From assembly GCA_011524525.1 (NCBI GenBank), contig WTKE01000025.1:1-64000 (forward strand): a DNA stretch of 64,000 nt. The letters run 5' to 3'. Shown piece after piece: positions 32,951-50,864 of this stretch. Position numbers and translations under genes: made by a program. The notes beneath the pieces were generated by a model. It had not been told where the DNA came from, did not search any database, and saw only the letters and a list, made by a program, of their open reading frames with translations. Source of the DNA: Bacillus sp. (in: firmicutes) (lineage in GTDB: Bacteria > Bacillota > Bacilli > Bacillales > Cytobacillaceae). Numbering within the stretch: the first letter of the stretch is position 1; every line of letters starts with the position of its first letter.

Positions 32951-35629
32951 TTATTTATTTTTACTTGCCAAAAATGAACCTGCTAGTAAAAAAGTTGGGA
33001 TGGACGCAAAACCAATGACTAATAACCAATCACGAAGAGCCAGTGGAACCGTATGGAAGATTGGTTGTAATGGCGGATAGTACATTACTACTAGCATTAA
33101 AGCTAATGAAGAAATAACCGCCCATACAAGATACATGTTTCCGAATGGATTTCTTGAGAAAACAGATTTTTCACTACGGCAATCAAATACATGAATTAAT
33201 TGAGCTAAGACAAGTGTAGCAAAAGCAACTGTTTGAGCATGGATTAAATCATTTGGATTTTCATTATACGAAATGATGAACGCAAGCAAGGTTGAAATTC
33301 CGATTAAAAAGCCACGTGAGATGACCTTCCAACCTAACCCTCTTGCAAAAACTCCTTCTTTAGGACTTCGCGGAGCTCGCTTCATCACATTTTCCTCTGG
33401 CTGATCAAGACCTAAGGCCATCGCTGGCAAACCATCCGTTACTAGGTTGACCCAAAGAATTTGAATCGGCACGAGAGGCAGTGGAAGTGCAAGCAACATA
33501 GCAAACAGCATCACTAATATTTCACCAACATTGGAAGCAAGCAGATAACGAATGAATTTACGAATGTTCTCGTAAATATTCCTTCCTTCTTTTATCGCAG
33601 CTTTAATTGTTGCGAAGTTATCATCAAGAAGAACTAGTGCAGACGCTTCTTTCGCTACATCTGTACCGGTAATTCCCATGGCAACACCAATATCTGCTGC
33701 CTTAATAGCCGGCGCATCATTGACTCCATCACCAGTCATCGCAACGATATGCCCTCTACTTTGTAATGCTTTCACAATCTTTAACTTGTGTTCTGGGGAA
33801 ACGCGTGCGAAAACTGAAACGTCATCTACAACTTCTTCAAGTTCTTCTACTGACATGTCATTTAGGGCATTACCATCTAGCACCTTACTTTTTGGAGTTA
33901 AAATACCAAGCTGTTTGGCAATCGCCTTCGCTGTAATAATATGATCTCCTGTGATCATGACGGTCTTAATGCCAGCTTCCTTACATTCTTTTACTGCATG
34001 CTTCACTTCTGGTCGAGGTGGATCAATCATCCCTTGTAACCCGATAAAAGTGAGATCCTTCTCTGCTTCTCTTTCATCAAGGATGAGCGTCCCAGGTGAT
34101 ACCTCTCGGTAAGCAATCGCTATCGTACGTAAAGCTTGAGATGCTAAACCTTCAATAGCATCCTTAACTTTTTCCTCCATGTCACGAGACATAAACTGTC
34201 GACGATTTTCCCATAGGATTGATTCACTTTTTGAAATTAAGACGTCAGGGGCACCCTTTGTAACTATAAATTGTCTTCCGTTTGTATCCTTCACAACAAC
34301 ACTCATCATTTTTCGGGCGGAGTCAAACGGAAATTCTTTTACTAACTCATATTGCTTGTGAAGTTGCTCTCTTGTAAACCCTGCTTTTAGTGCTGATACA
34401 AGAAGCGCACCTTCTGTAGGGTCACCGTCAATAACATACTCACTGCCTTTTTGCGTGATTTCTGAATGGTTACAGAGCATACCAAACATCAGCATTTGCT
34501 GAAGTGCTTTTTCTTCTTTTATGGAAACCTTATGATCTCCCCGGTAAAATTCACCTCTTGGCTCATAACCAACTCCACCAACTTGGGAAACCTCTCCCCC
34601 GCTCCATAAATGGGTAACTGTCATTTTATTTTGTGTCATCGTTCCTGTTTTATCAGAGCAAATAACAGAAGCACAACCCAATGTTTCAACAGCAGGAAGC
34701 TTACGAACGATGGCTTTTTGCTTAATCATTCGTTGAACTCCAAGGGATAAAGCTACTGTTACAATTGCAGGTAGGCCCTCAGGAATGGCAGCTACTGCTA
34801 GAGATACCCCAGCTAAAAACATGGTATATAAATCGTGCCCGCCAAATACCCCTGCAATCACAACTAATACAGTTAATAGAAGTGCTGCTGTGATTAGAAT
34901 TTTTCCTAATTGCTCTAATCTTCTTTGAAGAGGTGTTTCCATTGTCTCCGCATTTTGCAGAAGATCAGCAATTTGACCCATCGCTGTTTTCATTCCGGTT
35001 CCAACGACAACTCCAATACCGCTTCCTCTTGTGACCATCGTCCCCATAAAGGCCATGTTTTGCATATCACCAAGACCAAGATTTTCTTCTTGCATTTTGT
35101 TATCTGTTTTTTGTACAGGTAACGATTCTCCTGTTAATGCTGATTCCTCAATTTCTAAACTATTGGTTTCTATTAATCTCACATCTGCCCCAATTCGGTC
35201 GCCACTTGTAAATCGTAAAATGTCTCCTGGTACGACGTCTCTTGAAACCATTTTGATCCAGTTCCCGTCTCTTAAGACATATACTTGTGGAGCTGATAAC
35301 TCCTTGAGTGCCTGAAGGGAACGTTCCGCTTTACGCTCTTGGAAAAAACCTAAAAATCCGTTGATAATGACAATCGCGATGATAGCAATCGCATCTATAT
35401 ACTCACCTAACAGTCCCGAAATTAACGTCGCTGCTAATAAAACAAGAACCATGAAGTCTTTGAATTGACTAAAGAATAAGATTAAAGCGGACTGCTTTTC
35501 TCCTTCTTCTAGCTCGTTGAATCCATGTTGTTCTATACGATTTACTGCATCAGCCTCAGATAAACCGACCATGTAATCAGTATTTAAGGCTTTTTCTACT
35601 TCCTTTTTTTCCATTCCATGGAATTTCAT
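32951..35629 (-). CDS. yloB: P-type Ca2+-transporting ATPase (YloB-like)
   Basis: TGESLPV, CSDKTGTMTQNKMTV, MTGDGVNDAPAIK; IIA-type cation ATPase. Confidence 0.93.
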   Translation of the reverse strand: MKFHGMEKKEVEKALNTDYMVGLSEADAVNRIEQHGFNELEEGEKQSALILFFSQFKDFMVLVLLAATLISGLLGEYIDAIAIIAIVIINGFLGFFQERKAERSLQALKELSAPQVYVLRDGNWIKMVSRDVVPGDILRFTSGDRIGADVRLIETNSLEIEESALTGESLPVQKTDNKMQEENLGLGDMQNMAFMGTMVTRGSGIGVVVGTGMKTAMGQIADLLQNAETMETPLQRRLEQLGKILITAALLLTVLVVIAGVFGGHDLYTMFLAGVSLAVAAIPEGLPAIVTVALSLGVQRMIKQKAIVRKLPAVETLGCASVICSDKTGTMTQNKMTVTHLWSGGEVSQVGGVGYEPRGEFYRGDHKVSIKEEKALQQMLMFGMLCNHSEITQKGSEYVIDGDPTEGALLVSALKAGFTREQLHKQYELVKEFPFDSARKMMSVVVKDTNGRQFIVTKGAPDVLISKSESILWENRRQFMSRDMEEKVKDAIEGLASQALRTIAIAYREVSPGTLILDEREAEKDLTFIGLQGMIDPPRPEVKHAVKECKEAGIKTVMITGDHIITAKAIAKQLGILTPKSKVLDGNALNDMSVEELEEVVDDVSVFARVSPEHKLKIVKALQSRGHIVAMTGDGVNDAPAIKAADIGVAMGITGTDVAKEASALVLLDDNFATIKAAIKEGRNIYENIRKFIRYLLASNVGEILVMLFAMLLALPLPLVPIQILWVNLVTDGLPAMALGLDQPEENVMKRAPRSPKEGVFARGLGWKVISRGFLIGISTLLAFIISYNENPNDLIHAQTVAFATLVLAQLIHVFDCRSEKSVFSRNPFGNMYLVWAVISSLALMLVVMYYPPLQPIFHTVPLALRDWLLVIGFASIPTFLLAGSFLASKNK

Positions 35630-35784
35630 CCGGCAATCCCTTCCTCCTTTTGATTTCAACAGAGTTGTCCCAACTCACTCTAAACTAAGCTTATTCAGCC
35701 TCGTCCTAAAAAATGATATAATTATTATAAAAGTGGAAGCGACCGCTTTTTTGAAATGCACTATATAGAAAAGGATGTTCTCTT

Positions 35785-37494
35785 ATGTCATTTGACGGAC
35801 TGTTTACGCGTGCTATCGCTAAGGAGCTTTCGGAGGCTTTACGCGGTGGGCGTATTAATAAAATTCATCAACCATTTAAAAATGAAATCGTGCTTGTTAT
35901 TCGTGCGGGTGGAAAGAACCATAAGCTATTACTTTCTGTTCATCCCAGTTACGCTCGGGCACAAATAACCAAAGAATCTTATGAAAATCCAAATGAGCCT
36001 CCAATGTTCTGTATGTTATTAAGAAAGCATTTAGAAGGATACATATTAGAGGATATTCATCAAGTAGGACTTGAGAGAATGATTGTTTTGGATGTAAAGG
36101 GAAGAAACGAACTCGGAGATCTGTCGAGCAAACAACTCGTAATTGAAATTATGGGCCGCCATAGCAATATTATCTTAATTGATAAAACACGAAACATGAT
36201 TTTAGACAGCATTAAGCACGTTTCTTATGCTCTTAACAGCCATCGTGCGATTCTACCAGGTCAGGAGTACAAACTTCCTCCTGCTCAAAACAAATATAAT
36301 CCTCTCGAGGCAAAAGAGGAAGATGTGTTAAAGAAGGTAGACTTTAATGCAGGAAAAATGGATAAGCAGCTGGTTGAGCAATTTGCTGGGTTATCTCCTT
36401 TATTGGCAAGAGAAATCGTCCATGAAGCAGGTATTGTTAACCGGAATACCTTGCCCAAAGCTTTTATTCATCGCATGGAAAAAATTCAGACCCATCAATA
36501 TGTGCCATCGATTATGAATGCCCAGGGAAAAGAAATGTTCTACCTTTTTCCAATGAAACATATCTCAGGTGAAATTCAGTCGTTTTCCAATATTAGCGAA
36601 ATGCTCGACCGTTTTTATTTTGGGAAAGCCGAAAGAGACCGTGTGAAGCAGCAAGGAAATGACCTGGAACGATTGATTATTAATGAACGAGATAAAAACA
36701 AGAAGAAAATCGATAAGCTTCAAAAAACGTTGGTAGATGCACAAAATGCAGAGGAATATCAATTATTTGGGGAATTATTAACGGCCAATCTCTATGCAAT
36801 TGAAAAAGGAATGACATCCGTCGAGGTTATCAATTATTATGATGAAAATGCTGGAATGGTTACCATTACACTCGATCCTCAGAAGTCACCTTCAGACAAT
36901 GCGCAGCGATACTTTACAAAGTATCAAAAAGCAAAAACAGCACGTAAGATTGTTCAAGAACAAATTGAAAAAGCGAATGAAGAAGTGCTATATTTTGAGA
37001 CATTAATTCAACAAATGGAGACTGCCTCTATCAAAGATATTGAGGAAATTCGCCAAGAGTTAATTGAAGAAGGATATATCCGTGATCGACAAAAAAATAA
37101 ATCCAAAAAACAAGTACTAGCAAAGCCAGTGCTCGATCAATATGTATCCTCTGACGGAACAGACATCCTCGTGGGGAAAAACAATAAGCAAAACGATTAT
37201 TTAACAAATAAAGTAGCTAGTCGTGACGATATATGGCTTCATACTAAGGATATTCCTGGATCACATGTTGTTATTCGAAGCAAAAATCCTAGTGATAGCA
37301 CCATTCTAGAAGCAGCCAATATCGCTTCCTATTTTAGTAAAGCACGAAGCTCGAGCTCCGTTCCCGTTGACTTCACACAAGTAAGACATGTAAAGAAACC
37401 AAATGGAGCAAAACCAGGCTTTGTCATATATGACAACCAAAAAACAGTATATGTCACACCTGACGAAAACCTTATTATCAAGTTAAAAAAATAA
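35785..37494 (+). CDS. rqcH: Ribosome quality control protein RqcH (NEMF/Rqc2/FbpA family, YloA)
   Basis: [27 protein letters not shown] organisation; [18 protein letters not shown]. Confidence 0.95.
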   Translation: MSFDGLFTRAIAKELSEALRGGRINKIHQPFKNEIVLVIRAGGKNHKLLLSVHPSYARAQITKESYENPNEPPMFCMLLRKHLEGYILEDIHQVGLERMIVLDVKGRNELGDLSSKQLVIEIMGRHSNIILIDKTRNMILDSIKHVSYALNSHRAILPGQEYKLPPAQNKYNPLEAKEEDVLKKVDFNAGKMDKQLVEQFAGLSPLLAREIVHEAGIVNRNTLPKAFIHRMEKIQTHQYVPSIMNAQGKEMFYLFPMKHISGEIQSFSNISEMLDRFYFGKAERDRVKQQGNDLERLIINERDKNKKKIDKLQKTLVDAQNAEEYQLFGELLTANLYAIEKGMTSVEVINYYDENAGMVTITLDPQKSPSDNAQRYFTKYQKAKTARKIVQEQIEKANEEVLYFETLIQQMETASIKDIEEIRQELIEEGYIRDRQKNKSKKQVLAKPVLDQYVSSDGTDILVGKNNKQNDYLTNKVASRDDIWLHTKDIPGSHVVIRSKNPSDSTILEAANIASYFSKARSSSSVPVDFTQVRHVKKPNGAKPGFVIYDNQKTVYVTPDENLIIKLKK

Positions 37495-37565
37495 AAAAAG
37501 GGTGTCAGACACCCCAAATGGACAGATTTGCTTTTTTGTCCGTCTGGGGTGGACACTCTTTTTCT
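37490..37565. terminator. Large bidirectional terminator between convergent rqcH and pyrE
   Basis: aaaaaGGGTGTCAGACACCCCAAATGGACAGA..TTTGTCCGTCTGGGGTGGACACTCttttt long inverted repeat. Confidence 0.8.
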
Positions 37566-37575
37566 ACTTTTTATA

Positions 37576-38191
37576 TTATGCTTTTACTACCGGTTTCCAA
37601 GCTGTAGGGTCTTGGCTCCAGCTACGAAGACTAGCCACTGCATCCTCTTCGATGTTTCCAGCCGCTAATGCCACATCTACTAATGTTGAGAAATCTGTAA
37701 GTGAATATGTCTTAATGTTTGCTTCCTCTAAAAGCTTCTTCCCTTTTTCCAGTTCATACGTGAAGATAGAAACAACTCCTAATACTTCACAATCCGCTTC
37801 TCTTAATGCATCAACTGCAGTAATTACGCTTCCGCCTGTTGAGATTAAGTCCTCCACTACCACTACTTTTTGTCCTGCAGCGACACGGCCTTCAATTTGA
37901 TTTCCCTTTCCGTGACCCTTAGCCGATGAACGAACATAACTCATTGGTAAATCAAGTAGCTCACTCACCCATGCAGCATGAGGAATTCCAGCAGTTGCTG
38001 TTCCAGCTACCATTTCTGCGTCAGGGAAGTTCTTAAGTATTAGTTCCTTTAATCCAGCTGCAATCTCTCTTCTTGCCTCAGGAAAAGATAAAGTTAGTCG
38101 ATTATCACAATAAATAGGCGATTTAATTCCTGATGTCCAAGTAAAAGGCTGGTTCGGTTGTAACGATACTGCTCCGATTTCTAAAAGTGTC

Positions 38192-38211
<20 letters not shown>
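37576..38211 (-). CDS. pyrE: Orotate phosphoribosyltransferase
   Basis: PRT motif [14 protein letters not shown]; pyr operon context. Confidence 0.98.
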
Positions 38212-40608
<2,397 letters not shown>

Positions 40609-40612
<4 letters not shown>

Positions 40613-43600
40613 AATAGTACTGCCTCCCTGCTGTTTGCGGGACTTTTCTCCATCGCCTCAGCTGAAAAATTCATTGATTCAATTACGCGTAAAATAGCCT
40701 CTGCTGTATCTAATGAAGTTAAGCAAGGAACACCGTTTTCAACTGATTCTCTACGAATTCTAAAACCATCACGTTCTGGCTGCTTTCCTTTTGTTAATGT
40801 ATTAATGACAAATTGCGCTTGCCCGTTTCGAATTACATCAACGATATCAGGGTGGCCTCCACCAATCTTCTCAACAACCTTCACTGGAATTCCTTGTTCT
40901 TGGAAGAACTTCGCTGTCCCTTCCGTTGCCATTACCCGGAACCCGATTGAGAAGAAACGCTTCGCAATTCCTAAAGCTTCTTGCTTATCTTTGTCAGCAA
41001 TTGTCATAAGAACTGATCCAAATCCTTGAATTTTCATTCCAGAAGCAACTAATCCTTTGTAAAGAGCTTTTTCAAGCGTTTGATCTTTCCCCATAACCTC
41101 ACCAGTCGACTTCATCTCTGGTCCTAATGTAATATCAACTCGTCTTAGCTTAGCAAAAGAGAACACCGGTACTTTAACGAATACACCTTGCTTTTCTTCT
41201 ACCAGCCCTGTCTCATAGCCTTGCTCCTTCAACGATAAGCCAAGAATCGCTTTCGTTGCCAGATTAGCCATTGGTACGTTTGTGATTTTGCTTAAGAATG
41301 GCACCGTACGACTTGAACGAGGATTTACTTCCAACACATACACTTCTTCTTTTGAAACCACGTATTGAATGTTGAAAAGTCCAATGATTCCTAAACCTTT
41401 AGCCAAACGAATGGTGTAATCAACAAGTTTATCTTTTACTGCTTGTGATATGCTTTGTGGTGGGTACACAGCGATTGAGTCACCCGAGTGAACTCCAGCT
41501 CTTTCAATATGTTCCATAATTCCAGGAATAATTACTGTTTCGCCATCACAGATGGCATCTACTTCTATTTCTTTTCCTGTTAGGTAACGGTCAATTAATA
41601 TCGGATGCTCAGGATTAATCTTTACTGCTTCCTTCATGTATTGCAATAACTCAGCTTCTTGATAAACGATTTGCATCGCTCTACCACCAAGTACATATGA
41701 TGGACGAACCAATACCGGATAACCGATTGAGTTTGCAATCACAGCTGCTTCAGCCGCTGTTCTTGCAGTTTTTCCTAACGGCTGAGGAATTCCTAGCTCT
41801 TGTAATGCTGCTTCAAAACGATCACGGTTTTCTGCACGATCAAGATCATCCAAGCTCGTTCCAAGGATCTTTACTCCTCTTTCTACTAACTTAGAGGCTA
41901 GGTTAATCGCTGTTTGTCCTCCGAACTGGACAACCACTCCAGCTGGCTTTTCTAAGTCAATTACGTGCATAACATCTTCTATCGTTAGTGGTTCAAAATA
42001 AAGCTTATCTGAGATACTAAAATCGGTTGAAACTGTTTCCGGGTTATTATTAATGATGATTGCTTCATATCCTGCCTCTTGAATCGCCCATACGGCATGA
42101 ACCGTTGAGTAGTCAAATTCAATCCCTTGACCAATTCGGATTGGACCAGAACCAAGCACAATTACACTTTCACGTTCACTTACAATCGATTCATTCTCGT
42201 CTTCATACGTTCCGTAATAATAAGGTGTTTCAGACTCGAACTCAGCTGCACATGTATCTACCATTTTATAAACTGGAACAATGCCCTTTTCTACTCGCCA
42301 ATCGTAAACAGCACGCTCATTTGTTGCCCATAGCTTAGCAAGGGTACTGTCAGCAAATCCCATTTCCTTTGCTTCTTTCGTGATTTCCTCGTCAAAAGGA
42401 AGAGCTTGCAACTTTGCCTCAAACTCGACAATCTTAGAAAATTTTGCAAGGAAGAATAGATCAATTTTGCTCCATGCATGAATGGTTTGAATCGTAACGC
42501 CACGTCTTAACGCTTCCCCAATATAGAACAGTCGCTCATCTCCAGCTTTACGAATTCGTTTCTCAAGTAACTCATCAGAGATGTCATCAGCATCGTTTAG
42601 AGAAAAGTGGAACACATTCGCTTCTAGGGATCGAATCGCTTTTAATAGAGATTCCTCAAATGTACGGCCAATTGCCATTACCTCACCGGTCGCCTTCATT
42701 TGTGTCCCTAGTGTACGGTTAGCACTTTCAAACTTATCAAACGGCCATCTTGGGATTTTAGAAACAATATAATCTAGTGCAGGCTCAAAGCTTGCATATG
42801 TTTTTCCTGTAACAGGGTTCATCATTTCATCAAGAGTTAATCCAACCGCAATTTTTGCCGCTAGCTTAGCAATCGGATATCCTGTTGCTTTAGATGCTAG
42901 CGCAGAAGATCTACTTACACGTGGATTTACTTCAATGATGTAATAATCATAACTGTCAGGATCTAAAGCTAGCTGTACATTACAGCCACCCTCAATTCCT
43001 AGGGCACGAATGATTTTTAATGATGTGTTTCTGAGCATTTGATACTCACGATCACTTAGCGTTTGACTCGGTGCAACAACGATTGAATCACCTGTATGAA
43101 CACCGACTGGATCGATATTTTCCATATTACATACAACGATTGCATTGTCATTAGCGTCTCGCATCACTTCATATTCAATCTCTTTAAATCCGGCAATACT
43201 TTTCTCTAATAAACATTGAGTAACGGGGCTATTCTTTAATCCGCTTGTAACGATTTCAACTAATTCCTCTTCGTTATTACATATACCGCCACCCGTTCCA
43301 CCGAGTGTAAATGCTGGACGAACGATGACTGGATAACCGATTTGTGCTACGAAGTCATATGCTTCTTTGAGATTATGAATAATTTCACTTTCAGGTACTG
43401 GCTCGCCTAAGTCATTCATTAATGTACGGAATAAATCTCGATCTTCCGCTTGCTCAATAGCAGAAAGCTTAGTGCCTAATATTTCTACATTACATTCTTC
43501 AAGAACTCCAGAGTTGGCTAGCTCTACTGCTAGGTTTAAACCTGTTTGTCCACCAAGTGTTGGTACAAGTGCATCTGGACGTTCTTTTCGGATAATTGTG

Positions 43601-43824
43601 CTAACGAACTCCAGAGTTAGCGGTTCAATATACACAGCATCTGCCATCGTTGTATCTGTCATGATTGTTGCTGGGTTTGAGTTTACTAGGATGACACGGT
43701 ACCCTTCTTCTTTTAATGCGATACATGCTTGAGCACCTGCATAATCAAATTCTGCTGCTTGACCAATGACAATGGGACCTGATCCGATAACTAGTATGCT
43801 TTTTATATCTGTACGCTTTGGCAT
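40609..43824 (-). CDS. pyrAB: Carbamoyl-phosphate synthase large subunit (pyrimidine-specific)
   Basis: [33 protein letters not shown]; duplicated ATP-grasp halves. Confidence 0.98.
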
Positions 43825-44902
43825 TCGATTGCACCTTCCTCTTTTTCTGTCTCAATCAACTGTAAGAACTGTTCGAATAAATAATTTGCATCCTCTGGTC
43901 CTGGTGAAGCTTCTGGATGATACTGGACTGTAAATGCTTTTGCTTCTTTATGCTTTAATCCTTCAACCGTTCCGTCATTTAAGGCAATATGTGTAACCTC
44001 TAACGAAGTTCCTTTTAGGGATTCTTCTTCAACTGTATAGCCGTGGTTTTGTGAAGTAAGAGCAACTTTTCCTGTTGCTAAATCCTTCACCGGATGGTTC
44101 GAACCTCTGTGACCAAATTTCAACTTAACCGTGTTCGCTCCACATGCTAAGGCAAACAACTGATGACCTAAACAAATTCCAAATAGTGGAACATGTCCGA
44201 TAATTTGTTGAATCATTTCAATTGCTTCTGGTACATCCTTAGGGTCCCCAGGTCCATTCGATAGCATCACTCCGTCTGGCTTCAAACTTTTAATTTCTTC
44301 AGCTGTTGTGTTATAAGGAACAACGATTACGTCACAATCACGCTTATTTAATTCGCGTAAAATCCCATGCTTCATTCCAAAGTCAACAAGAACGATTCTT
44401 CTTCCTCTACCAGGGCTTGCATAAGCAGATTTTGTAGAAACCTGTTTTACTTGATCGTTTCTAAATGGTGCTTTTAACCCTTCAAGTACTTCCTCGACAC
44501 TTGCATCAATCGAACAGATGGCACCCTTTAGTGCCCCGTATTGTCGAATGATTCTTGTAAGCTTTCTTGTATCGACACCTGAAATTCCAGGAATATTCTT
44601 TTCTTTTAATAATTCATCTAATGTTTTTTCGTTTCTCCAGTTCGATGCAAACTCTGCCGCTTCCTTCACAACCATTCCATGAACAGACGGAGAAATTGAT
44701 TCAAAATCATCACGATTAATTCCATAATTTCCAACAAGCGGATACGTAAAAGTAACGATTTGTCCACAGTAAGATGGATCAGAGAGAATTTCCTGATAAC
44801 CAGTCATTCCCGTGTTAAACACGACTTCCCCCATTTTTTCTGTGTCACTTCCAAAAGCTTTCCCGATAAAAACTGTACCGTTTTCTAGAATTAATTGCCT
44901 TT

Positions 44903-44906
<4 letters not shown>
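43803..44906 (-). CDS. pyrAA: Carbamoyl-phosphate synthase small subunit
   Basis: [20 protein letters not shown]; class I glutaminase [12 protein letters not shown]. Confidence 0.98.
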
Positions 44907-47235
<2,329 letters not shown>

Positions 47236-47243
47236 AGGTGTAA

Positions 47244-48545
47244 CTATGCTACTTCATTTTCCTTTTCACTTTCAAACATATCTTCTGCCATTTCTGGTCT
47301 ACCAGGGAGGATTAGGTTAATCACAATCCCCAAAATTGCTGCTAAAGCCATTCCATGGATTTCAAAGCCTTCTGATACTTTAATGACTGCTCCACCAATA
47401 CCTACCACTAAAATTACTGATGAGATCACTAGGTTTCGCTTGTCACCAAAGTCAATTTTGCTATCAACTAACATACGTAATCCCGATGATGCGATAATTC
47501 CGAATAGGAGGATGGATACTCCACCCATTACTGGAGTAGGGATTGAGCTTATTAACGCTGTTACTTTCCCGATGAATCCAAATACTGTAGCAACGACTGC
47601 TGCTCCAAGAAGGACATACACGCTGTACACTCTTGTAATGGCTAGAACTCCAATGTTTTCACCATATGTTGTCTTCGGTGGACCACCGATTAGTGCAGAG
47701 ATCATTGTTGCTGTTCCATCTCCTAAAATCGAACGGTGTAAACCAGGGTTTTTAATATAATCACGACCAACCACTTTTCCTAATACAAGCTGGTGACCAA
47801 TATGTTCTGATAATGTTACGATGGCTACTGGAGCCATTAACAATACTAAATCAAGGGTTACTTTTACTTCATAATCAACGAATGGTACAAAGAAGTTTGG
47901 CATTTCAAACCATTTTGCTGCTGCTACTGGAGCAAAATCAACGATTCCTACTATTAATGAGTACACATATCCGATAATGATACCTGCGAGAATTGGAATC
48001 ATGCTTAATGTTCCTTTTCCGTAGATGGAGAAAATGATGGTTGCTACTAATGTTACAAGTGCAGCTGAGAAATGTAGTAGGCTGTACTCTCCAGCTGGGT
48101 TATTCATTGCCATACTAACTGCGGTTCCTGCTAAAGCCAACCCGATTACAATAATGATTGGTCCTACTACGATTGGTGGAAGGAGATTCATAATCCATCG
48201 GTAGCCAGCTTTTTTAATGATTAGTGCAACAATTCCGTACACTAAACCAGCAATAAAGCTTCCAATCATGGCTCCTGCTGGACCACCTGTTGCTTTTGCC
48301 GCAATAATTGGTGTAATGAAAGCGAATGATGATCCTAAATAGGCTGGTACTTGCCATTTCGTTATCATAAGGAACGCGATCGTTCCTAAACCACTGGAGA
48401 TAAGTGCAATCGCTGGATCAAGTCCAACTAAGAATGGTACTAATATGGTAGCTCCAAACATAGCGAATAAGTGCTGTAGGCTAAGTGTGAGCCAATGGAT
48501 TGGTTTCGGTGTTTCGTGGACATCTAGGATTGGTTTGTTATTCAT
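47244..48545 (-). CDS. pyrP: Uracil permease
   Basis: NCS2 transporter, 12 TM-like segments; PKPIHWLTLSLQHLFAMFGATILVP; in pyr operon. Confidence 0.97.
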   Translation of the reverse strand: MNNKPILDVHETPKPIHWLTLSLQHLFAMFGATILVPFLVGLDPAIALISSGLGTIAFLMITKWQVPAYLGSSFAFITPIIAAKATGGPAGAMIGSFIAGLVYGIVALIIKKAGYRWIMNLLPPIVVGPIIIVIGLALAGTAVSMAMNNPAGEYSLLHFSAALVTLVATIIFSIYGKGTLSMIPILAGIIIGYVYSLIVGIVDFAPVAAAKWFEMPNFFVPFVDYEVKVTLDLVLLMAPVAIVTLSEHIGHQLVLGKVVGRDYIKNPGLHRSILGDGTATMISALIGGPPKTTYGENIGVLAITRVYSVYVLLGAAVVATVFGFIGKVTALISSIPTPVMGGVSILLFGIIASSGLRMLVDSKIDFGDKRNLVISSVILVVGIGGAVIKVSEGFEIHGMALAAILGIVINLILPGRPEMAEDMFESEKENEVA

Positions 48546-48569
48546 GTATGTGTCTCTCCTCTGGTTAGT

Positions 48570-48682
48570 TAAAATAAAAACCCTCTTTTGCACAAGAGGG
48601 TCTAGTTGCAGGTCAAGGGTATATTCCACCCCTTAATTCTACATTTCCCCTTGAAAGCCTCTCTGTGCTTTTTTAAAAGGTT
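48570..48682 (-). promoter_or_regulatory. PyrR-regulated attenuator, pyrR-pyrP intergenic
   Basis: GCACAGAGAGGCTTTCAAGGGG binding loop, then CCCTCTTGTGCAAAAGAGGGTTTTTATTTT terminator. Confidence 0.9.
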
Positions 48683-48686
48683 ATAT

Positions 48687-49375
<689 letters not shown>

Positions 49376-49407
49376 TATAGAAATCATAAAACAGATGTAG
49401 AACTTTG

Positions 49408-50319
49408 TCAACGATTATTTCTTAAAGACTCGAGAAGCTCTATAAAGTACTCTGGTAATGGTGCTTCAAATTCTAAGTATTCATTGGTTCGAGGATGATT
49501 AAATCCTAACACACCCGCATGCAGAGCTTGTCCACCAATATCTAGCGTTTTTCTTGGTCCATATTTTGGGTCTCCTGCTAACGGATAACCTATATACTTC
49601 ATATGAACTCTGATCTGATGGGTACGTCCTGTCTCTAACTGACATTCGACAAGGGTAAAATCTTTAAAGCGCTCTATTACCTGAAAATGAGTAACGGCAT
49701 GCTTTCCGTTATCCACTACAGTCATACTTTGACGATCTTTAGGGTCCCTTGCTAGCGGGGCATCAATTGTCCCATAATCATGCGGAATAACTCCATGGAC
49801 AATGGCACGGTATTTACGGGTTACTGTCTTTGCAACGAGTTGATTTACAAGGCTTTCGTGAGCCATATCATTTTTTGCAACCATCAATAACCCGGAGGTG
49901 TCCTTATCGATTCGATGGACGATACCTGGTCGAAGCACTCCATTAATACCCGACAGATCTTTACAATGAGCCATTAAACCATTTACAAGTGTCCCTGTAG
50001 TGTGACCAGGTGCTGGGTGCACCACCATTCCCTTAGGCTTGTTTACAACTAATACATCACTATCCTCATAGAAAACCTCGAGGTCCATAGACTCTGGAAC
50101 CACATCAAGCTCCTCTGGATCAGGAATGCTTATTTCTATCATATCTCCAACCGAACATTTATAACTACTTTTTACTTTTTGACCGTTAACAACAACGTTC
50201 CCCTCTTGCATCCATAGCTGCACTTGAGACCTCGACCATTCATTGTTAACACTCGAAAGAACCTTATCTAGTCTTTCGCCTTTATGCTCTTCATTAATTG
50301 TTTGTATTACTTTTTCCAT
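49408..50319 (-). CDS. ylyB: RluD-family 23S rRNA pseudouridine synthase (YlyB)
   Basis: S4 domain plus [32 protein letters not shown]. Confidence 0.95.
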   Translation of the reverse strand: MEKVIQTINEEHKGERLDKVLSSVNNEWSRSQVQLWMQEGNVVVNGQKVKSSYKCSVGDMIEISIPDPEELDVVPESMDLEVFYEDSDVLVVNKPKGMVVHPAPGHTTGTLVNGLMAHCKDLSGINGVLRPGIVHRIDKDTSGLLMVAKNDMAHESLVNQLVAKTVTRKYRAIVHGVIPHDYGTIDAPLARDPKDRQSMTVVDNGKHAVTHFQVIERFKDFTLVECQLETGRTHQIRVHMKYIGYPLAGDPKYGPRKTLDIGGQALHAGVLGFNHPRTNEYLEFEAPLPEYFIELLESLRNNR

Positions 50320-50782
50320 TTGCTATCTCCTTAGATTGTCGCTCTTCTTGCCACATTTGTATCATTAATAAACCTACTCCAATAACTAAGGCTGAATCAG
50401 CAATATTAAAGATAGGGAAATTATAATTAAAAATATACGTATGAATAAAATCGACTACTTCTTTATGTACTACTCGGTCGTAGAAATTACCAATCGCTCC
50501 TCCTAGCATTAACCCGAGAGCCACTCCAAGAAGTCTTCTACCTTTCGCTGCTTTTTGAATATAAAGAACAATCCCGATAATTACAATCACAGTTATTAAA
50601 TAAAAAAACCACATTTGTCCTTGCAAAATACCCCAAGCAGCCCCTCTATTACGGTGGGAGGTAATATAAAACCAGTTTTCTATAACGGTTATGCTTTCTC
50701 CAAGCTCCATTCTTTTCACAACTAACCATTTGGTCCATTGATCAAGAATAATGACAATTAATGCGATTATGTAATAAAACAC
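50294..50782 (-). CDS. lspA: Lipoprotein signal peptidase (GTG start likely)
   Basis: [48 protein letters not shown] 8 nt upstream of GTG. Confidence 0.96.
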   Translation of the reverse strand: MFYYIIALIVIILDQWTKWLVVKRMELGESITVIENWFYITSHRNRGAAWGILQGQMWFFYLITVIVIIGIVLYIQKAAKGRRLLGVALGLMLGGAIGNFYDRVVHKEVVDFIHTYIFNYNFPIFNIADSALVIGVGLLMIQMWQEERQSKEIANGKSNTNN

Positions 50783-50864
50783 AAAGGAAACCTCCAAACC
50801 TTCTCTTAATATTCCCTTTGCATTTTAGCACATTCTCTATAAAAACGACAGTAAACGCTTCGGA

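Noticed and set aside
37329-37900. Two ORFs crossing the rqcH-pyrE junction on both strands (37329..37556 - and 37502..37900 +)
   Set aside because: They read through the terminator inverted repeat and antisense to known genes. Produced by the repeat, not genuine.
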